A stretch of DNA of 64,000 nucleotides from Erwinia tracheiphila (GTDB lineage: Bacteria > Pseudomonadota > Gammaproteobacteria > Enterobacterales > Enterobacteriaceae): assembly GCF_021365465.1 (NCBI RefSeq), contig NZ_CP089932.1, positions 2,604,001 through 2,668,000 of the forward strand, read 5' to 3'. How positions within the stretch are numbered: the first letter of the stretch is position 1; each line of letters opens with the position of its first letter. Both the position numbers and the translations under genes were made by a program. The notes under the pieces were generated by a model, which was not told the DNA's origin, searched no databases, and saw nothing but the letters and a program-made list of their open reading frames with translations. Positions 49,035-59,096 of the stretch are shown in pieces.

Positions 49035-49693
49035 CCTTCTACGAGCGGATCTCCGCACACGACAGTCTTGCGGTTCTTTTACGTCCATAGATTCCCTCCA
49101 CTGATGGCTTAACACCAATATCCTTTGAGCTTATTTTCATCAGGCTGCAATCAGATATGCACTGACACCTGATACACCAGTTGATTGCAGAACGCATCTG
49201 TACAAGCAGTTGTCTGGCACGTCGTGGGTTAATTTTTTCTTCTTGTGTAAAAAGTTCAACCCAGTTACTGACCGGTATTTCTTCTGCTGGTAATCCTGGA
49301 AACACGTCAGCCATGTGCTTTATGACAGTAGATTCATAAAGCGCTTTAGTTTTCTCTCTGAGGCTTACATCAACATACGTTTGTTGCCAATACAATCAGC
49401 AATTGATGGTTTGGTACTGGCGTTGTTTCCCTGAACTATGGCCTTAGGGTCAATTCCTCTGTCCAGGCTCTCCCGCAAATCAGCCACTGTGTTTCTGGCA
49501 TATCTTAAGATATGCCAGAATATTTGCCAATTCCGATACGGTGTTGCTTTCCCTGCCATCTGTACCGGAACTGAAAGTTAATCACACCTCGTGGCGTAAT
49601 CCTTGCTCCCGGACCGTCTGAATCTGTTATTTCCGGTGCGCCAGAATATGGTTTACCATAGATGGAACTTAGCCTGGTGTCGCTGATAGCCAT
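49035..49693 (-). pseudogene. Tyrosine-recombinase integrase, N-terminal remnant
   Basis: Pieces in different frames: MAISDTRLSSIYGKPYSGAP and GVINFQFRYRWQGKQHRIGI (arm-binding DUF4102-like domain), then DLRESLDRGIDPKAIVQ, and a core-binding part (QQTYVDVSLREKTKALYEST, VFPGLPAEEIPVSNWVELFT, ARQLLVQMRSAINWC). The catalytic R-H-R-Y domain is missing. Frames change near 49510 and 49400. It marks the integrase end of the island next to mepH. Confidence 0.8.
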
Positions 49694-50052
49694 AATAATA
49701 TTTTGTACTCACCTGATTTTATGTACTCAATGCGCCATGTACTAACGAATACATCAATAATCATGCTTGTACAATAATATCAAAAAGAAGACAAAAAACA
49801 GAAAAATCCATCAAAAAAACAATAACATAATTTAACTATCGTGGGCAATTAAATACAGTGAAAGACAAGCCCGTACAGCCAACATTCCTCCTCTCTGATT
49901 ACATTCGTATTTGACGATTTTCTTCATTATGTATTCTTGAAACAAAAAATGCCTTAACTTTGGTCGAAGAGTTCGATTAGAATCGACCAATGACCCTGAG
50001 AGACATTTAAATTAAACCACGCTCTGGCCCTGGCGGGAGCACGAACAGTTAA
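49694..50052. other. 359-bp AT-rich gap between integrase remnant and mepH
   Basis: TGTACT-type words recur (GTACTCACC, GTACTCAATG, GTACTAACG) at 49707-49745, perhaps an integrase arm or attachment region; I could not match a core to the other island edge. The mepH promoter should lie near 49950-50030. Confidence 0.4.
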
Positions 50053-50868
50053 ATGGTAACGATGCGTTTACTTATCACGCTTATCACGCTGGCGATGGCG
50101 CAGCTGTTTCTGAACATGGCGCACGCATCGCCTCATAGCCCTGTTAATGCCAGTCACCATAAAGTCGATAATAATGCTTCTGCCCGTGAAGATCAGCGTC
50201 GCAAACGCCGTCCGGTTAAAACCAGTTCAGGCAAAGTGAAAGATTCCGGCAGCAAAAAATCACATCCCGCTACTGCCCAAAAATTTAAAATAAAAAAACG
50301 CAAACCCGCCAAAGAGACGGCACAGCCCCCCTCCGGAAAAAATTCGTTAACGGTATACAAAAGACGATATGGGCATCATCGGGGCGGCCATCTTAATGAA
50401 TCAGATGAGCAGACTTCCGGTGAGGCACCGTTGAAACTGAGTGAAGCTCATCGTATTCGCTATCAGAAGGCACACGAGACAGCGATGAACAAGCTGATGG
50501 GGCAGCTGGGTAAACCTTATCAGTGGGGCGGCACTTCCCCCAAAACAGGCTTTGATTGCAGTGGCCTTGTCTGGTATGCATACAAAGGCCTGGTTAAGTT
50601 TAAAATCCCACGTACGGCAAATGAAATGTATCACCTGCGCGATGCTGCCTCGATTAAACGTGATGACCTTGAAAAAGGTGATCTGGTCTTCTTCCGCATA
50701 AATGGCCGCGGCACAGCCGACCACGTAGGTGTTTATCTTGGTAACGGTAAATTCATTCAGTCACTACGAACAGGCAAAGATATTCAGGTCAGTGCGTTAA
50801 GCGAGGACTACTGGCAGCGCCACTACATTGGCGCACGTCGTATGATAACGCTAAAGACAATTCGATAA
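50053..50868 (+). CDS. mepH: Murein DD-endopeptidase MepH
   Basis: 271 residues (ATG 50062 is a possible alternative start). Signal peptide (LLITLITLAMAQLFLNMAHA), a long Lys/Arg-rich linker, and a C-terminal NlpC/P60 domain: catalytic Cys in GFDCSGLVWYAYK (about 168), His in TADHVGVYLGNGKFIQS (about 221) and the third polar residue in QRHYIGARR. Cuts D-Ala-mDAP cross-links in peptidoglycan growth. Linker sequence is unlike E. coli but the domain is close. Intact. Confidence 0.94.
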   Translation: MVTMRLLITLITLAMAQLFLNMAHASPHSPVNASHHKVDNNASAREDQRRKRRPVKTSSGKVKDSGSKKSHPATAQKFKIKKRKPAKETAQPPSGKNSLTVYKRRYGHHRGGHLNESDEQTSGEAPLKLSEAHRIRYQKAHETAMNKLMGQLGKPYQWGGTSPKTGFDCSGLVWYAYKGLVKFKIPRTANEMYHLRDAASIKRDDLEKGDLVFFRINGRGTADHVGVYLGNGKFIQSLRTGKDIQVSALSEDYWQRHYIGARRMITLKTIR

Positions 50869-50880
50869 CGTGAAAACACA

Positions 50881-50904
50881 GGGCCGCATTAAAAAATGCG
50901 GCCC
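50881..50904. terminator. Bidirectional terminator between mepH and ynhF
   Basis: GGGCCGCATT / AATGCGGCCC, a 10-bp perfect stem with AAAA loop, between two convergent genes. Confidence 0.8.
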
Positions 50905-50912
50905 TGGCAACG

Positions 50913-51002
50913 CTAATGCATAACTGCGGTCAAACCGAATGCTGTTATGATTAATAAAGCACATGCGGATGTGAATAAGGCAAATTTCAGGTCGGTGTCC
51001 AT
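50913..51002 (-). CDS. ynhF: Small membrane protein YnhF
   Basis: 29 residues: MDTDLKFALFTSACALLIIT followed by AFGLTAVMH. The length and pattern (M-x-TDLKF-x-L, one helix, GLTA-x-x-H) equal E. coli YnhF, which also lies beside purR. GGGAGAAAGCG precedes the ATG. A single-span cytoplasmic-membrane protein of unknown role. sodB and ydhP, its E. coli neighbours, are absent. Confidence 0.88.
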   Translation of the reverse strand: MDTDLKFALFTSACALLIITAFGLTAVMH

Positions 51003-51273
51003 TAACGCTTTCTCCCTCTCAGTGAATTGCGGATTTTCCCATAATTACCCGTAAAAATCTCGTCTTATCCTGGCTGGCTTGCTAGAATTTGCCGCCGGAA
51101 ACGACGGACAACGTTTCACCCATGTGCAACACTCAACACGATACCCTTTTCCCTTTTTTAATTCCTGCGCCATGCAGCCTGAATGACGCGCAACGGACTG
51201 ATTTTTATCTTTTCAGGCAATCGTTTAACCATTTATTTATTAAGATGTTACGAGACACTCAGGAGCAGTCAGT

Positions 51274-52293
51274 ATGGCAACGATAAAAGATGTGGCAAAG
51301 CACGCGGGGGTATCCACCACCACCGTATCCCACGTCATCAATAAAACCCGCTTTGTCGCAGAAGAGACAAAGAATGCCGTATGGGCCGCCATTAAAGCAT
51401 TACATTATTCTCCCAGCGCCGTTGCACGTAGCCTGAAGGTAAATAATACTAAAACTATTGGTCTGCTCGCCACCTCCAGCGAAGCGCCCTACTTTGCAGA
51501 AATTATTGAAGCCGTCGAAAACTGCTGTTTTGACAAAGGCTACACCCTGATTTTAGGCAATGCTCACAACAACCTGCAAAAGCAACAGGCTTACCTGTCA
51601 ATGATGGCGCAAAAGCGTGTGGATGGGCTGTTAGTCATGTGTTCCGAATATCCCGATACACTTATCGCTATGCTGGAAGACAACCGCAATATCCCGATGG
51701 TGGTAATGGACTGGGGTGAACCACGTGGCGATTTTACTGACACCGTTCTGGATAACGCGTTCGAAGGGGGTTATCTTGCCGGGCGCTATTTAATCGAACG
51801 TGGTCACCGGGATATTGGCGTAATACCTGGTCAGATGGAACGAAATACGGGCGGTGGCCGTCATGCCGGGTTTCTGAAAGCCCTTGCCGAAGCGAATATT
51901 CCACTGAGCCAGGAGTGGCTGGTTCAGGGAGATTTCGAACCAGAATCTGGTTATCAGGCTATGCAAAAGATTCTTTCACAAAATGAGCGACCAACCGCCG
52001 TCTTCTGTGGTGGTGATGTGATGGCGATGGGCGCTATCTGTGCAGCAGATGAAATGGGGTTGCGCGTACCACAGGATATTTCGGTGATCGGGTATGATAA
52101 TGTGCGAAACGCACGCTACTTTACCCCTTCGCTAACCACCATTCATCAGCCTAAAGAGCAGCTGGGGCAAACAGCATTCAGCATGTTGCTGGACCGTATT
52201 ACCAGTAAGCGTGAAGAGTCTCAGACTATTGAAGTTTACCCCAGCCTCATTGAACGCCGTTCAGTAGCGGACGGGCCGTTTATCAATAGATGA
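51274..52293 (+). CDS. purR: Purine repressor PurR
   Basis: 339 residues, LacI/GalR family. N-terminal HTH ([20 protein letters not shown]) and hinge helix ([12 protein letters not shown]), then a periplasmic-binding-like core for hypoxanthine/guanine ([66 protein letters not shown]). AGGAGCAGTC precedes ATG. Represses the pur regulon. IS481 copy 6 is inserted two bases past the TGA stop; the coding sequence is complete but its terminator is separated from it. Confidence 0.97.
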   Translation: MATIKDVAKHAGVSTTTVSHVINKTRFVAEETKNAVWAAIKALHYSPSAVARSLKVNNTKTIGLLATSSEAPYFAEIIEAVENCCFDKGYTLILGNAHNNLQKQQAYLSMMAQKRVDGLLVMCSEYPDTLIAMLEDNRNIPMVVMDWGEPRGDFTDTVLDNAFEGGYLAGRYLIERGHRDIGVIPGQMERNTGGGRHAGFLKALAEANIPLSQEWLVQGDFEPESGYQAMQKILSQNERPTAVFCGGDVMAMGAICAADEMGLRVPQDISVIGYDNVRNARYFTPSLTTIHQPKEQLGQTAFSMLLDRITSKREESQTIEVYPSLIERRSVADGPFINR

Positions 52294-52295
52294 TG

Positions 52296-53496
52296 TGTAC
52301 TAGCTCAGACCTGATCTGACAGTTACCGGTTATTTATACAGGTGTCTGTCAGATTACATCTGGTTCAGATTTTTTTCTGCCCAGACTCGTTTACCATCAA
52401 GTAACGTGGCCATTGGCGTACGCCCGCAGCACATTTTTCCCTGATGAGTTCGCTCATTATTGTAATGCCACAACCAGTTGTCCAGATCCGTTTGCAGGCT
52501 CTCCAGGTCTTCGTATAACTTCTTACGGAACGTAACCTGATAAAAATCCTGCAAAATAGTTTTATGGAAGCGCTCGCAGATGCCGTTCGTCTGCGGAGAC
52601 ATCGCCTTCGTTTTTGTATGGTCGATATCGTTGATGGCCAGATACAGCTGGTAATCATGCTGCTCCACCTTACCACAGTACTCCGTTCCCCTGTCGGTCA
52701 GGATCCTCAGCATCGGCAGTCCCTGAGCCTCGTAGAACGGCAGTACGCGATCATTGAGCAGGTCTGCGGCGGTGATCGGCGTTTTACTCGTATACAGCTT
52801 GCAGTGTGCCACTTTCGAGTACGTATCCACGAACGTCTGCTGGTAGATACGACCCACACCTTTCAGATTGCCCACGTAGAAGGTGTCCTGCGACCCGAGA
52901 TAACCCGGGTGAGCAGTTTCGATTTCTCCGCTGGCCTCGTCATCGTGGGCCTTCTTCTCCAGCGCTGCGATTTGAGCGTCGGTAAGCACGATGCCTTCTC
53001 TGGCGACCTTTTCCTCAAGTGCCTTCAGGCGTTTACGGAAGTTCTCCAGGTCGTGCCGTTGCCAGATGGAGCGCACGCCGCTACCGGAGATAAACACGCC
53101 TTTTTTACGCAGCTCATTACTGGTCCGGTGTTGCCCGTGGGCCGGGAACTCAACGGCATATTCAACAACAGCGCGTTCAGTGGCTTCGTCGGCGCGGTTC
53201 TTCAGGTTGGGGACGCGGCGGTTCTGGTTAATCAGCGCATCGATGCCGCCTTCAGCAGCCAGTTCCTGATAACGGTAAAACGTGTCGCGTGACACGCCCA
53301 TGATCTTGCAGGCTTTTGATACGTTACCGAGTTCTTCGGCGAGATTGAGCAGGCCGGCTTTGTGTTTGATGATGGGATTGTTAGTATGAATCATGAGAGT
53401 TACCTCGCGTTTTGTTTAAGGATTAGACACCCATATCAAAACCGGTAACTCTCAACCTTTCAAGGTCCAGTGTCAGATCAAGTCGCGACTAATACA
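52296..53496 (-). mobile_element. IS481-family element, copy 6 (1201 bp)
   Basis: Type A. Perfect 7-bp duplication GATGATG at 52289-52295 and 53497-53503; the left duplication includes the purR stop codon. Confidence 0.95.
52354..53394 (-). CDS. IS481-family DDE transposase, copy 6
   Basis: 346 residues, like copy 1 but with Ile at position 2 as in copy 2, and with the Trp307 that copy 2 has lost. Intact. Confidence 0.95.
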   Translation of the reverse strand: MIHTNNPIIKHKAGLLNLAEELGNVSKACKIMGVSRDTFYRYQELAAEGGIDALINQNRRVPNLKNRADEATERAVVEYAVEFPAHGQHRTSNELRKKGVFISGSGVRSIWQRHDLENFRKRLKALEEKVAREGIVLTDAQIAALEKKAHDDEASGEIETAHPGYLGSQDTFYVGNLKGVGRIYQQTFVDTYSKVAHCKLYTSKTPITAADLLNDRVLPFYEAQGLPMLRILTDRGTEYCGKVEQHDYQLYLAINDIDHTKTKAMSPQTNGICERFHKTILQDFYQVTFRKKLYEDLESLQTDLDNWLWHYNNERTHQGKMCCGRTPMATLLDGKRVWAEKNLNQM

Positions 53497-53628
53497 GATG
53501 ATGCTGATATTTCATCCATTCAGCCACACCAGACCCCGTTGAAATACTGCGGAGTCTGGTCGTTGATGGGACAGGAAGGAAACACGCCAGTGACTGGCGA
53601 TGACCATGTTGCCACCCAGGCTGACGGC

Positions 53629-54534
53629 TTAACTATGCAGCCACTCACTGTTCAGCGTCGTCGTGTCCCCCAGATATTCAAGCAGCCAGTTTAGTGCGGG
53701 TGAAGTGAGCTGCTCTGCCCAGCTAACGCAACAGGGACTTTGCGGAAACATCACCGCCAGCTGCAGTTCCTTCAGTGCCCCGCTTTCGATATAGGTTTCT
53801 GCCAGATGCGCGGGTATCATGCCAACACAAATTCCGGCTAACAGGCAGTCAATACCGCTTTCCCAGTTGGGCACCACCATTCGACGTTGATTATCCAGTG
53901 TCCAGGTGGTTCTTTTAGTCAGAGCGCGGGAAGTATCTTCCAGCACGAGAGAAGGCCACGCCCTTATTGCCTCTTCGTCAACCACACCGCGCAGTTCCGC
54001 CAGTGGATGTCCTGCCTTTACCACGCAACGCCAACTGAGCATGCCCATATCCCGAAAAGCAAAGCGACCGCCAACCGGAATAGCCCGTGTCGCACCAATG
54101 GCGACCTCAACCCGATCATCTGCGAGCGCATCCCATACGCCGTTGAACACCTCCGCGAAAAGATGTAATTCCATATCGGGAAAGTGTCGATAGAAATCCA
54201 CAACTAACTGACGAGTTCGGGCTGGTTTTACAATGCAGTCAACGGCAATATTGATTTGCCCACGCCAGCCATGGGCCAACTGCTGACACTGCCTTCTGGT
54301 AACGAGCATTTTTTTGATAAGAGCACGACCCTCCTGAACAAAATGCTTACCGGCTTCTGTTAGCGCAACATCCCGATGACGCCTTATAAACAATGGTACA
54401 GTCAGCCACTCTTCGAGCTGACGCACCGTGTAGCTGATAGCAGAGGGAACGCGGTGCAGCTCGCTCGCGGCTGCAGTGAAGCTCCCTGTTCGGGCCACCG
54501 TATCAATCACTTCCAAAGAGTGTTCCGACCACAT
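53629..54534 (-). CDS. punR: LysR-type regulator PunR (YdhB)
   Basis: 301 residues. N-terminal winged HTH ([40 protein letters not shown]) and an effector-binding domain ([34 protein letters not shown]). Divergent from punC with 113 bp between, as in E. coli, where PunR activates punC in response to purine nucleosides. C-terminal extension [11 protein letters not shown]. Intact. Confidence 0.93.
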   Translation of the reverse strand: MWSEHSLEVIDTVARTGSFTAAASELHRVPSAISYTVRQLEEWLTVPLFIRRHRDVALTEAGKHFVQEGRALIKKMLVTRRQCQQLAHGWRGQINIAVDCIVKPARTRQLVVDFYRHFPDMELHLFAEVFNGVWDALADDRVEVAIGATRAIPVGGRFAFRDMGMLSWRCVVKAGHPLAELRGVVDEEAIRAWPSLVLEDTSRALTKRTTWTLDNQRRMVVPNWESGIDCLLAGICVGMIPAHLAETYIESGALKELQLAVMFPQSPCCVSWAEQLTSPALNWLLEYLGDTTTLNSEWLHS

Positions 54535-54647
54535 ATTACGCCTGCAATATTTTTGAATGGAGAAAGCAAATATTACCGTTTCACAAGCATTTTGCCAGTT
54601 CGGTAAACTCCGTAACCTTTATTTTTATTAATAATAGAGCCACAAAA

Positions 54648-55829
54648 ATGCCATCAAAAAGATTTACCGTTTATCTGGCACTGCTGAGTATTATTGGTTT
54701 TCTTGCCACCGATATGTACCTCCCCGCATTTGGTGCAATGCAACACGAATTGGGTACTGCACCCGGAATGATTGGTGCCAGTCTCAGCCTGTTTCTCGCT
54801 GGCTTTGCCGCTGGACAGCTGTTTTGGGGAGCACTTTCCGACAGGGCAGGCCGTAAGCCCGTGCTGCTGATGGGACTCAGCGTGTTTGCGGTAAGCTGCG
54901 CGGCTATGTGGTGGGTAGAATCAGCGACAGCGTTGCTGGCGTGGCGTTTTTTGCAGGCGCTAGGCATTTGTGCAGCCGCAGTAAGCTGGCAGGCATTAGT
55001 GATTGACCGTTATCCTGCCGCGCAGGCAAAGCGGATTTTTGCCACTATCATGCCGCTGGTTGCGTTGTCTCCGGCGCTTGCTCCTTTACTCGGTGCATGG
55101 CTGCTCAATCATTTCAACTGGCGAGCCATTTTTATTGTGTTATTGCTGATTGCTCTTTGCCTGCTGATTTGTTCAATGCGCATCACCACTCCAGCCCGCA
55201 GGCAGGTTTCTGCCGGTGAAACCGTTCGCTTCAGCACGTTACTGAGATCGCCGATTTATAGCGGCAACGTGTTGATTTATGCTGCCTGTTCAGCCAGCTT
55301 TTTTACCTGGCTAACGGCATCACCTTTTATTCTGAACGAACTGGGAATGACAGCAGCGGATATTGGCCTGAGCTACCTGCCACAAACGCTGGCCTTTTTA
55401 ATTGGGGGATACGGCTGCCGTACCTTGCTCAGATATATTGAAAGCGGCACACTTCTTCCCTGGCTTCTGGCGATTTACGCGCTCAGTATCCTGTGTTTTT
55501 TCATAGCTGCAAGGAGGGATGCGCCATCGTTAACGGGTTTGTTGACTCCTTTTTGTCTGATGGCGCTGGCAAACGGTGCAATTTATCCGTTGGTAGTCGC
55601 GAACGCATTACTGCCTTTTCCTCAGGCTAGCGGCAAAGCGGCTGCACTGCAAAATACTCTGCAACTTGGATTATGTTTTCTCGCCAGTCTGATGACATCA
55701 AGATTTATCAGTACACCACTTCTGACAACCTCACTTGTCATGTTAACAACCGTGTTTCTTGTTATTCCCGGTTATTTTCTGCAATGGGCAGGGGCAGATG
55801 ATAAAAGATTTCCTGCAGAGGTGAAGTGA
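54648..55829 (+). CDS. punC: MFS purine nucleoside transporter PunC (YdhC)
   Basis: 393 residues, twelve predicted membrane helices of the Bcr/CflA drug-resistance subgroup: [18 protein letters not shown] in helix 1, [19 protein letters not shown] motif [21 protein letters not shown]. Inner-membrane exchanger for purine nucleosides by homology with E. coli. Expected control by PunR from the divergent promoter. cfa, next in E. coli, is missing before ribC. Intact. Confidence 0.93.
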   Translation: MPSKRFTVYLALLSIIGFLATDMYLPAFGAMQHELGTAPGMIGASLSLFLAGFAAGQLFWGALSDRAGRKPVLLMGLSVFAVSCAAMWWVESATALLAWRFLQALGICAAAVSWQALVIDRYPAAQAKRIFATIMPLVALSPALAPLLGAWLLNHFNWRAIFIVLLLIALCLLICSMRITTPARRQVSAGETVRFSTLLRSPIYSGNVLIYAACSASFFTWLTASPFILNELGMTAADIGLSYLPQTLAFLIGGYGCRTLLRYIESGTLLPWLLAIYALSILCFFIAARRDAPSLTGLLTPFCLMALANGAIYPLVVANALLPFPQASGKAAALQNTLQLGLCFLASLMTSRFISTPLLTTSLVMLTTVFLVIPGYFLQWAGADDKRFPAEVK

Positions 55830-56045
55830 GCATGCTGAGGCAATATTCAGTCCACAAACGACGGCGCATTAAAGGCGCTGACAACCTGTTACGGTGCGGA
55901 CAACGTTATTTCCGTCCCGATGCCCGGATGCATTATTTCAACATCAGCACGGAAGCTGTCATAACCTGCGATGCAGATATATTTTCCTGTTCTGGGTGAA
56001 CGTGAATGTACAGGCCGACTTAGTTGACCGTCGGCCAGGATGGTC

Positions 56046-56699
56046 TTACACCTGCAGCGATCTTTCAACTCCTGCTGCAATCGCTGCCGCTTCACGCTGT
56101 GCCAGCACTCGCTCAACCGTATCAACAATGGTCTGAGTATGAGGGTCGATTTCAATGTTTACCCTGTCTCCCAGACGCTTACTGCCGAGTGTGGTTCTCG
56201 CCAACGTTTCCGGGATAAGATGCACGCAAAATTTCGTCGCAGTTACATCCCCTACGGTCAGGCTGATGCCATCAATGCCAACATACCCCTTGTGAAGGAT
56301 ATATTTCATTTGCTCCGCGTCCTGAGGTTTGAACCACAGCTCACGGTTGTTTTCTGAGATAAGAATTTTACTGATTTCCGCCGTAGTCATGATATGGCCG
56401 GACATAAGATGGCCACCGATCTCATCACTGAATTTTGCGGCGCGTTCAACATTGATTTTATCGCCCGGCTGTAAATCACCGAGATTAGTAATACGCAATG
56501 TCTCTTTAATCAGATCGAAACTGACACGATCGCCATCCACTTCCGTTACCGTTAAACAGCAGCCATTGTGAGAAACAGATGCGCCCAGCTCCAGTCCCGG
56601 TAACATTTCAGTGGGAAGGCGAACAAGGTGTGTCCGAAAATTGGGTTTATCCTCAATTGCCAGCACCTCTGCGGTGCCCTGCACAATACCGGTAAACAT
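56046..56699 (-). CDS. ribC: Riboflavin synthase alpha chain
   Basis: 217 residues with two lumazine-binding barrels in tandem: [20 protein letters not shown] and [20 protein letters not shown] in the first, [18 protein letters not shown] and [20 protein letters not shown] in the second, and a trimerisation helix at the end ([11 protein letters not shown]). Disproportionates two lumazines to riboflavin. Symbol ribC in E. coli, ribE elsewhere. No FMN riboswitch was seen upstream. Divergent from mdtK. Intact. Confidence 0.97.
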   Translation of the reverse strand: MFTGIVQGTAEVLAIEDKPNFRTHLVRLPTEMLPGLELGASVSHNGCCLTVTEVDGDRVSFDLIKETLRITNLGDLQPGDKINVERAAKFSDEIGGHLMSGHIMTTAEISKILISENNRELWFKPQDAEQMKYILHKGYVGIDGISLTVGDVTATKFCVHLIPETLARTTLGSKRLGDRVNIEIDPHTQTIVDTVERVLAQREAAAIAAGVERSLQV

Positions 56700-56977
56700 A
56701 GTTAAGGCCTCAGTTGTATTATTCCGCCAGTCAGTTTGCCCTGGCTGTTAAATAAAACCAAATGTCGGTTTTCTGATGATGCAGTCGGTTGGTTATTTAT
56801 CTGCTCGACATTACACTACGCCCCTGTTCTGGAGATGATTTATTTTGCAATCTGTCTGGGGCAGAAATAGCAGCACGTACTTTCTTGCGGATAATATCAG
56901 CCAGCCCGTTTATAAAATGATAATGGTGCCTGCCGTAATTTGGATCTCCTCTTTCTTGATAAAAATAAGGTGTATTT

Positions 56978-58351
56978 GTGCAGAAGTATCTTACAGAAGC
57001 ACGTCAGCTCTTAGCGCTGGCTATACCGATAATCCTCGCCCAGGTTGCTCAGACCGCAATGGGATTTGTCGATACGGTAATGGCAGGGGCAGTGAGCGCC
57101 ACCGACATGGCCGCGGTTGCTGTGGGCACCTCGATCTGGTTGCCAGCTATTTTACTTGGTCATGGACTGTTGATTGCACTCACGCCAGTAATTGCACAAT
57201 ACAACGGTTCTGGTCGCCGCGATCACATCGCTTACCGGATCCGTCAGGCCTACTGGCTGGCCTTATTCAGCGCGTTACTGATTATGATCGTGCTTTACAA
57301 TGCCGGGTTTATTATTCGCGCCATGCACAATATTGACCCACGTCTTGCCGACAAAGCCGTCGGCTATTTGCGCGCGTTGCTGTGGGGAGCGCCAGGCTAT
57401 CTTTGCTTTCAGGTTGTCCGATGCCAGTGTGACGGGCTGTCTAAAACAAGGCCGGGAATGGTAATGGGATTCATTGGCCTGCTGGTCAATATTCCCGTGA
57501 ATTACATTTTTATTTATGGTCATTTTGGTATGCCCGCCCTGGGCGGCGTCGGCTGTGGCGTGGCTACCGCATCGGTCTATTGGATCATGTTTATCGTGAT
57601 GAAATACTGGGTAAGCCGCGCTGCCTCGATGCGCGATATCCGCTTAACCAATCGTTTTAGTCTTCCTGACGGCAAGGTATTATGGCGGCTTTTACAGCTT
57701 GGCCTGCCTGTTGCCCTTGCCTGGTTTTTTGAGGTCACGCTGTTTGCGGTCGTTGCGTTGCTGGTCTCCCCAATGGGCATTGTGGAGGTTGCCGGCCACC
57801 AGATAGCATTGAACTTTAGCTCACTGGTCTTTGTTCTGCCTCTTTCGCTGGGCGTTGCCACCACCATACGAATCGGTTTCAGATTAGGCGAGGGATCGGT
57901 TGACGGTGCGCGGGTCGCCGCATGGTCCGCGCAGGGCGTTGGCATGGCCGTGGCGTTGCTGACGGCATTGTTGACGATTATTTTTCGTGAGCCCATTGCA
58001 CTTCTTTATAACAATGATCCCGCGGTGATTACGCTGGCAGCACAGCTGATGCTGCTTGCCGCCCTTTACCAATTTTCTGACTCTGTCCAGGTTATTGGGA
58101 GCGGTATTTTGCGTGGTTACAGAGAAACCCATTCTATTTTTTTTATTACCTTCATCGCTTACTGGCTGCTTGGCTTACCCACAGGATATCTTTTGGCAAA
58201 GACCGACTGGATTGTTCCTGCCATGGGGCCGGCTGGCTTCTGGATTGGTTTTATCATCGGACTGACCTCTTCCGCGCTGATGATGGTGTGGCGTATTAAG
58301 CACATTCAACGGTTACCCGCTGAACAGATTTTGCAGCGAGCAGAACACTGA
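56978..58351 (+). CDS. mdtK: MATE multidrug efflux pump MdtK (NorM)
   Basis: 457 residues from GTG 56978, preceded by AAGG; this gives [20 protein letters not shown] as in E. coli. Twelve membrane helices in two pseudo-symmetric halves, with [55 protein letters not shown] and [13 protein letters not shown]. Na+/H+ driven efflux of cationic drugs. Upstream of the tRNA-Val genes as in E. coli. Intact. Confidence 0.96.
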   Translation: MQKYLTEARQLLALAIPIILAQVAQTAMGFVDTVMAGAVSATDMAAVAVGTSIWLPAILLGHGLLIALTPVIAQYNGSGRRDHIAYRIRQAYWLALFSALLIMIVLYNAGFIIRAMHNIDPRLADKAVGYLRALLWGAPGYLCFQVVRCQCDGLSKTRPGMVMGFIGLLVNIPVNYIFIYGHFGMPALGGVGCGVATASVYWIMFIVMKYWVSRAASMRDIRLTNRFSLPDGKVLWRLLQLGLPVALAWFFEVTLFAVVALLVSPMGIVEVAGHQIALNFSSLVFVLPLSLGVATTIRIGFRLGEGSVDGARVAAWSAQGVGMAVALLTALLTIIFREPIALLYNNDPAVITLAAQLMLLAALYQFSDSVQVIGSGILRGYRETHSIFFITFIAYWLLGLPTGYLLAKTDWIVPAMGPAGFWIGFIIGLTSSALMMVWRIKHIQRLPAEQILQRAEH

Positions 58352-58499
58352 TTTTTGACCAGTTCAACCGCGCTGTGTTCAAAATTGCCGCACTTCGCAC
58401 AGTTGATCGGCAGTCACCGTGAAAAAAGCGGATTTCTGCTTGCCAGCCGTCAAGGCTGTCGTTAATATTCTTCCCCGCTGTCATCAGGACAGTCAGAGT

Positions 58500-58576
58500 G
58501 CGTTCTTAGCTCAGTTGGTTAGAGCACCACCTTGACATGGTGGGGGTCGGAGGTTCGAGTCCTCTAGAACGCACCA
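58500..58576 (+). tRNA. valV: tRNA-Val (GAC), first copy
   Basis: 77 nt with encoded CCA. Acceptor GCGTTCT/AGAACGC, D-arm CTCAGTTGGTTAGAG, anticodon stem CCACC/GGTGG with loop TTGACAT (anticodon GAC), T-arm GGAGG-TTCGAGT-CCTCT. Fully paired. Confidence 0.97.
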
Positions 58577-58580
58577 TAGT

Positions 58581-58657
58581 GCGTCCGTAGCTCAGTTGGT
58601 TAGAGCACCACCTTGACATGGTGGGGGTCGGTGGTTCGAGTCCACTCGGACGCACCA
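58581..58657 (+). tRNA. valW: tRNA-Val (GAC), second copy
   Basis: 77 nt with CCA. Acceptor GCGTCCG/CGGACGC, same anticodon arm, T-arm GGTGG-TTCGAGT-CCACT. Four bases after the first copy, so co-transcribed. Confidence 0.97.
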
Positions 58658-58664
58658 AGTTTTT

Positions 58665-58741
58665 GTGTTCTTAGCTCAGTTGGTTAGAGCATCACCTTAA
58701 CATGGTGGGGATAGGAGGTCCGAGTTCTCCAGAACACACCA
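58665..58741 (+). tRNA. Third tRNA-Val-like gene with anticodon AAC, degenerate
   Basis: 77 nt with CCA, seven bases after valW. Acceptor GTGTTCT/AGAACAC is fully paired through a compensated C-G to T-A change. Anticodon stem begins with a T-G wobble (TCACC/GGTGG) and the loop is TTAACAT, giving AAC. The T-loop is TCCGAGT, losing the U55 that becomes pseudouridine; the variable region reads GGATA. Likely a decaying tandem duplicate, but pairing is still complete. Confidence 0.75.
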
Positions 58742-58834
58742 GACCTGATCATCGCTGTGGTCCCCTGCCCTTTAGTTTTATGCAACAATCTGATCTGAAA
58801 CAAACTTTACCATTTCCATGAGTAACCTTTTTAA

Positions 58835-58863
58835 TTGGTTTTAGCATTTTTAGCGACTATAAT
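58835..58863 (+). promoter_or_regulatory. Probable sigma-70 promoter of pykF
   Basis: TTGGTT (58835-58840) and TATAAT (58858-58863) with a 17-bp spacer, about 230 bp upstream of the pykF start. Confidence 0.6.
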
Positions 58864-58881
58864 GCGAAACGTTGTTTCATC

Positions 58882-58893
58882 TGAATGGTTCCA
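58882..58893 (+). promoter_or_regulatory. Possible Cra (FruR) operator of pykF
   Basis: TGAATGGTTCCA is close to the Cra consensus TGAAWCGNTTCA-type palindrome and lies just downstream of the promoter, as in E. coli pykF, which Cra represses. Confidence 0.45.
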
Positions 58894-59096
58894 GCGGATG
58901 ATTTATCCTCTCAAAAAAACGATAGTGGGTTGTGCAAGACCATATTGTGTTCCCGTTAAAACCTTTCCCACACACTTATCAATTGTTATCCATTCTGTAT
59001 CGAAGTTCGCCGCTAAGGCAAAAAATCTCTCCCGGCGTACATCCGGCACCGGAGCCCCATTTTTCTCATCCATCACAACTTAACAGATAACTCGTC

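Noticed and set aside
44623..50052. Attachment-site direct repeats bounding the island
   Set aside because: No matching core could be found by eye between the grxD side and the integrase side.
51103..51119. PurR operator for autoregulation upstream of purR
   Set aside because: GGACAACGTTTCAC shares only the AACGTT centre and a few outer bases with the PurR box; too weak to list.
56700..56977. FMN riboswitch upstream of ribC
   Set aside because: I looked for the conserved RFN blocks and did not see them; in enterobacteria the riboswitch belongs to ribB.
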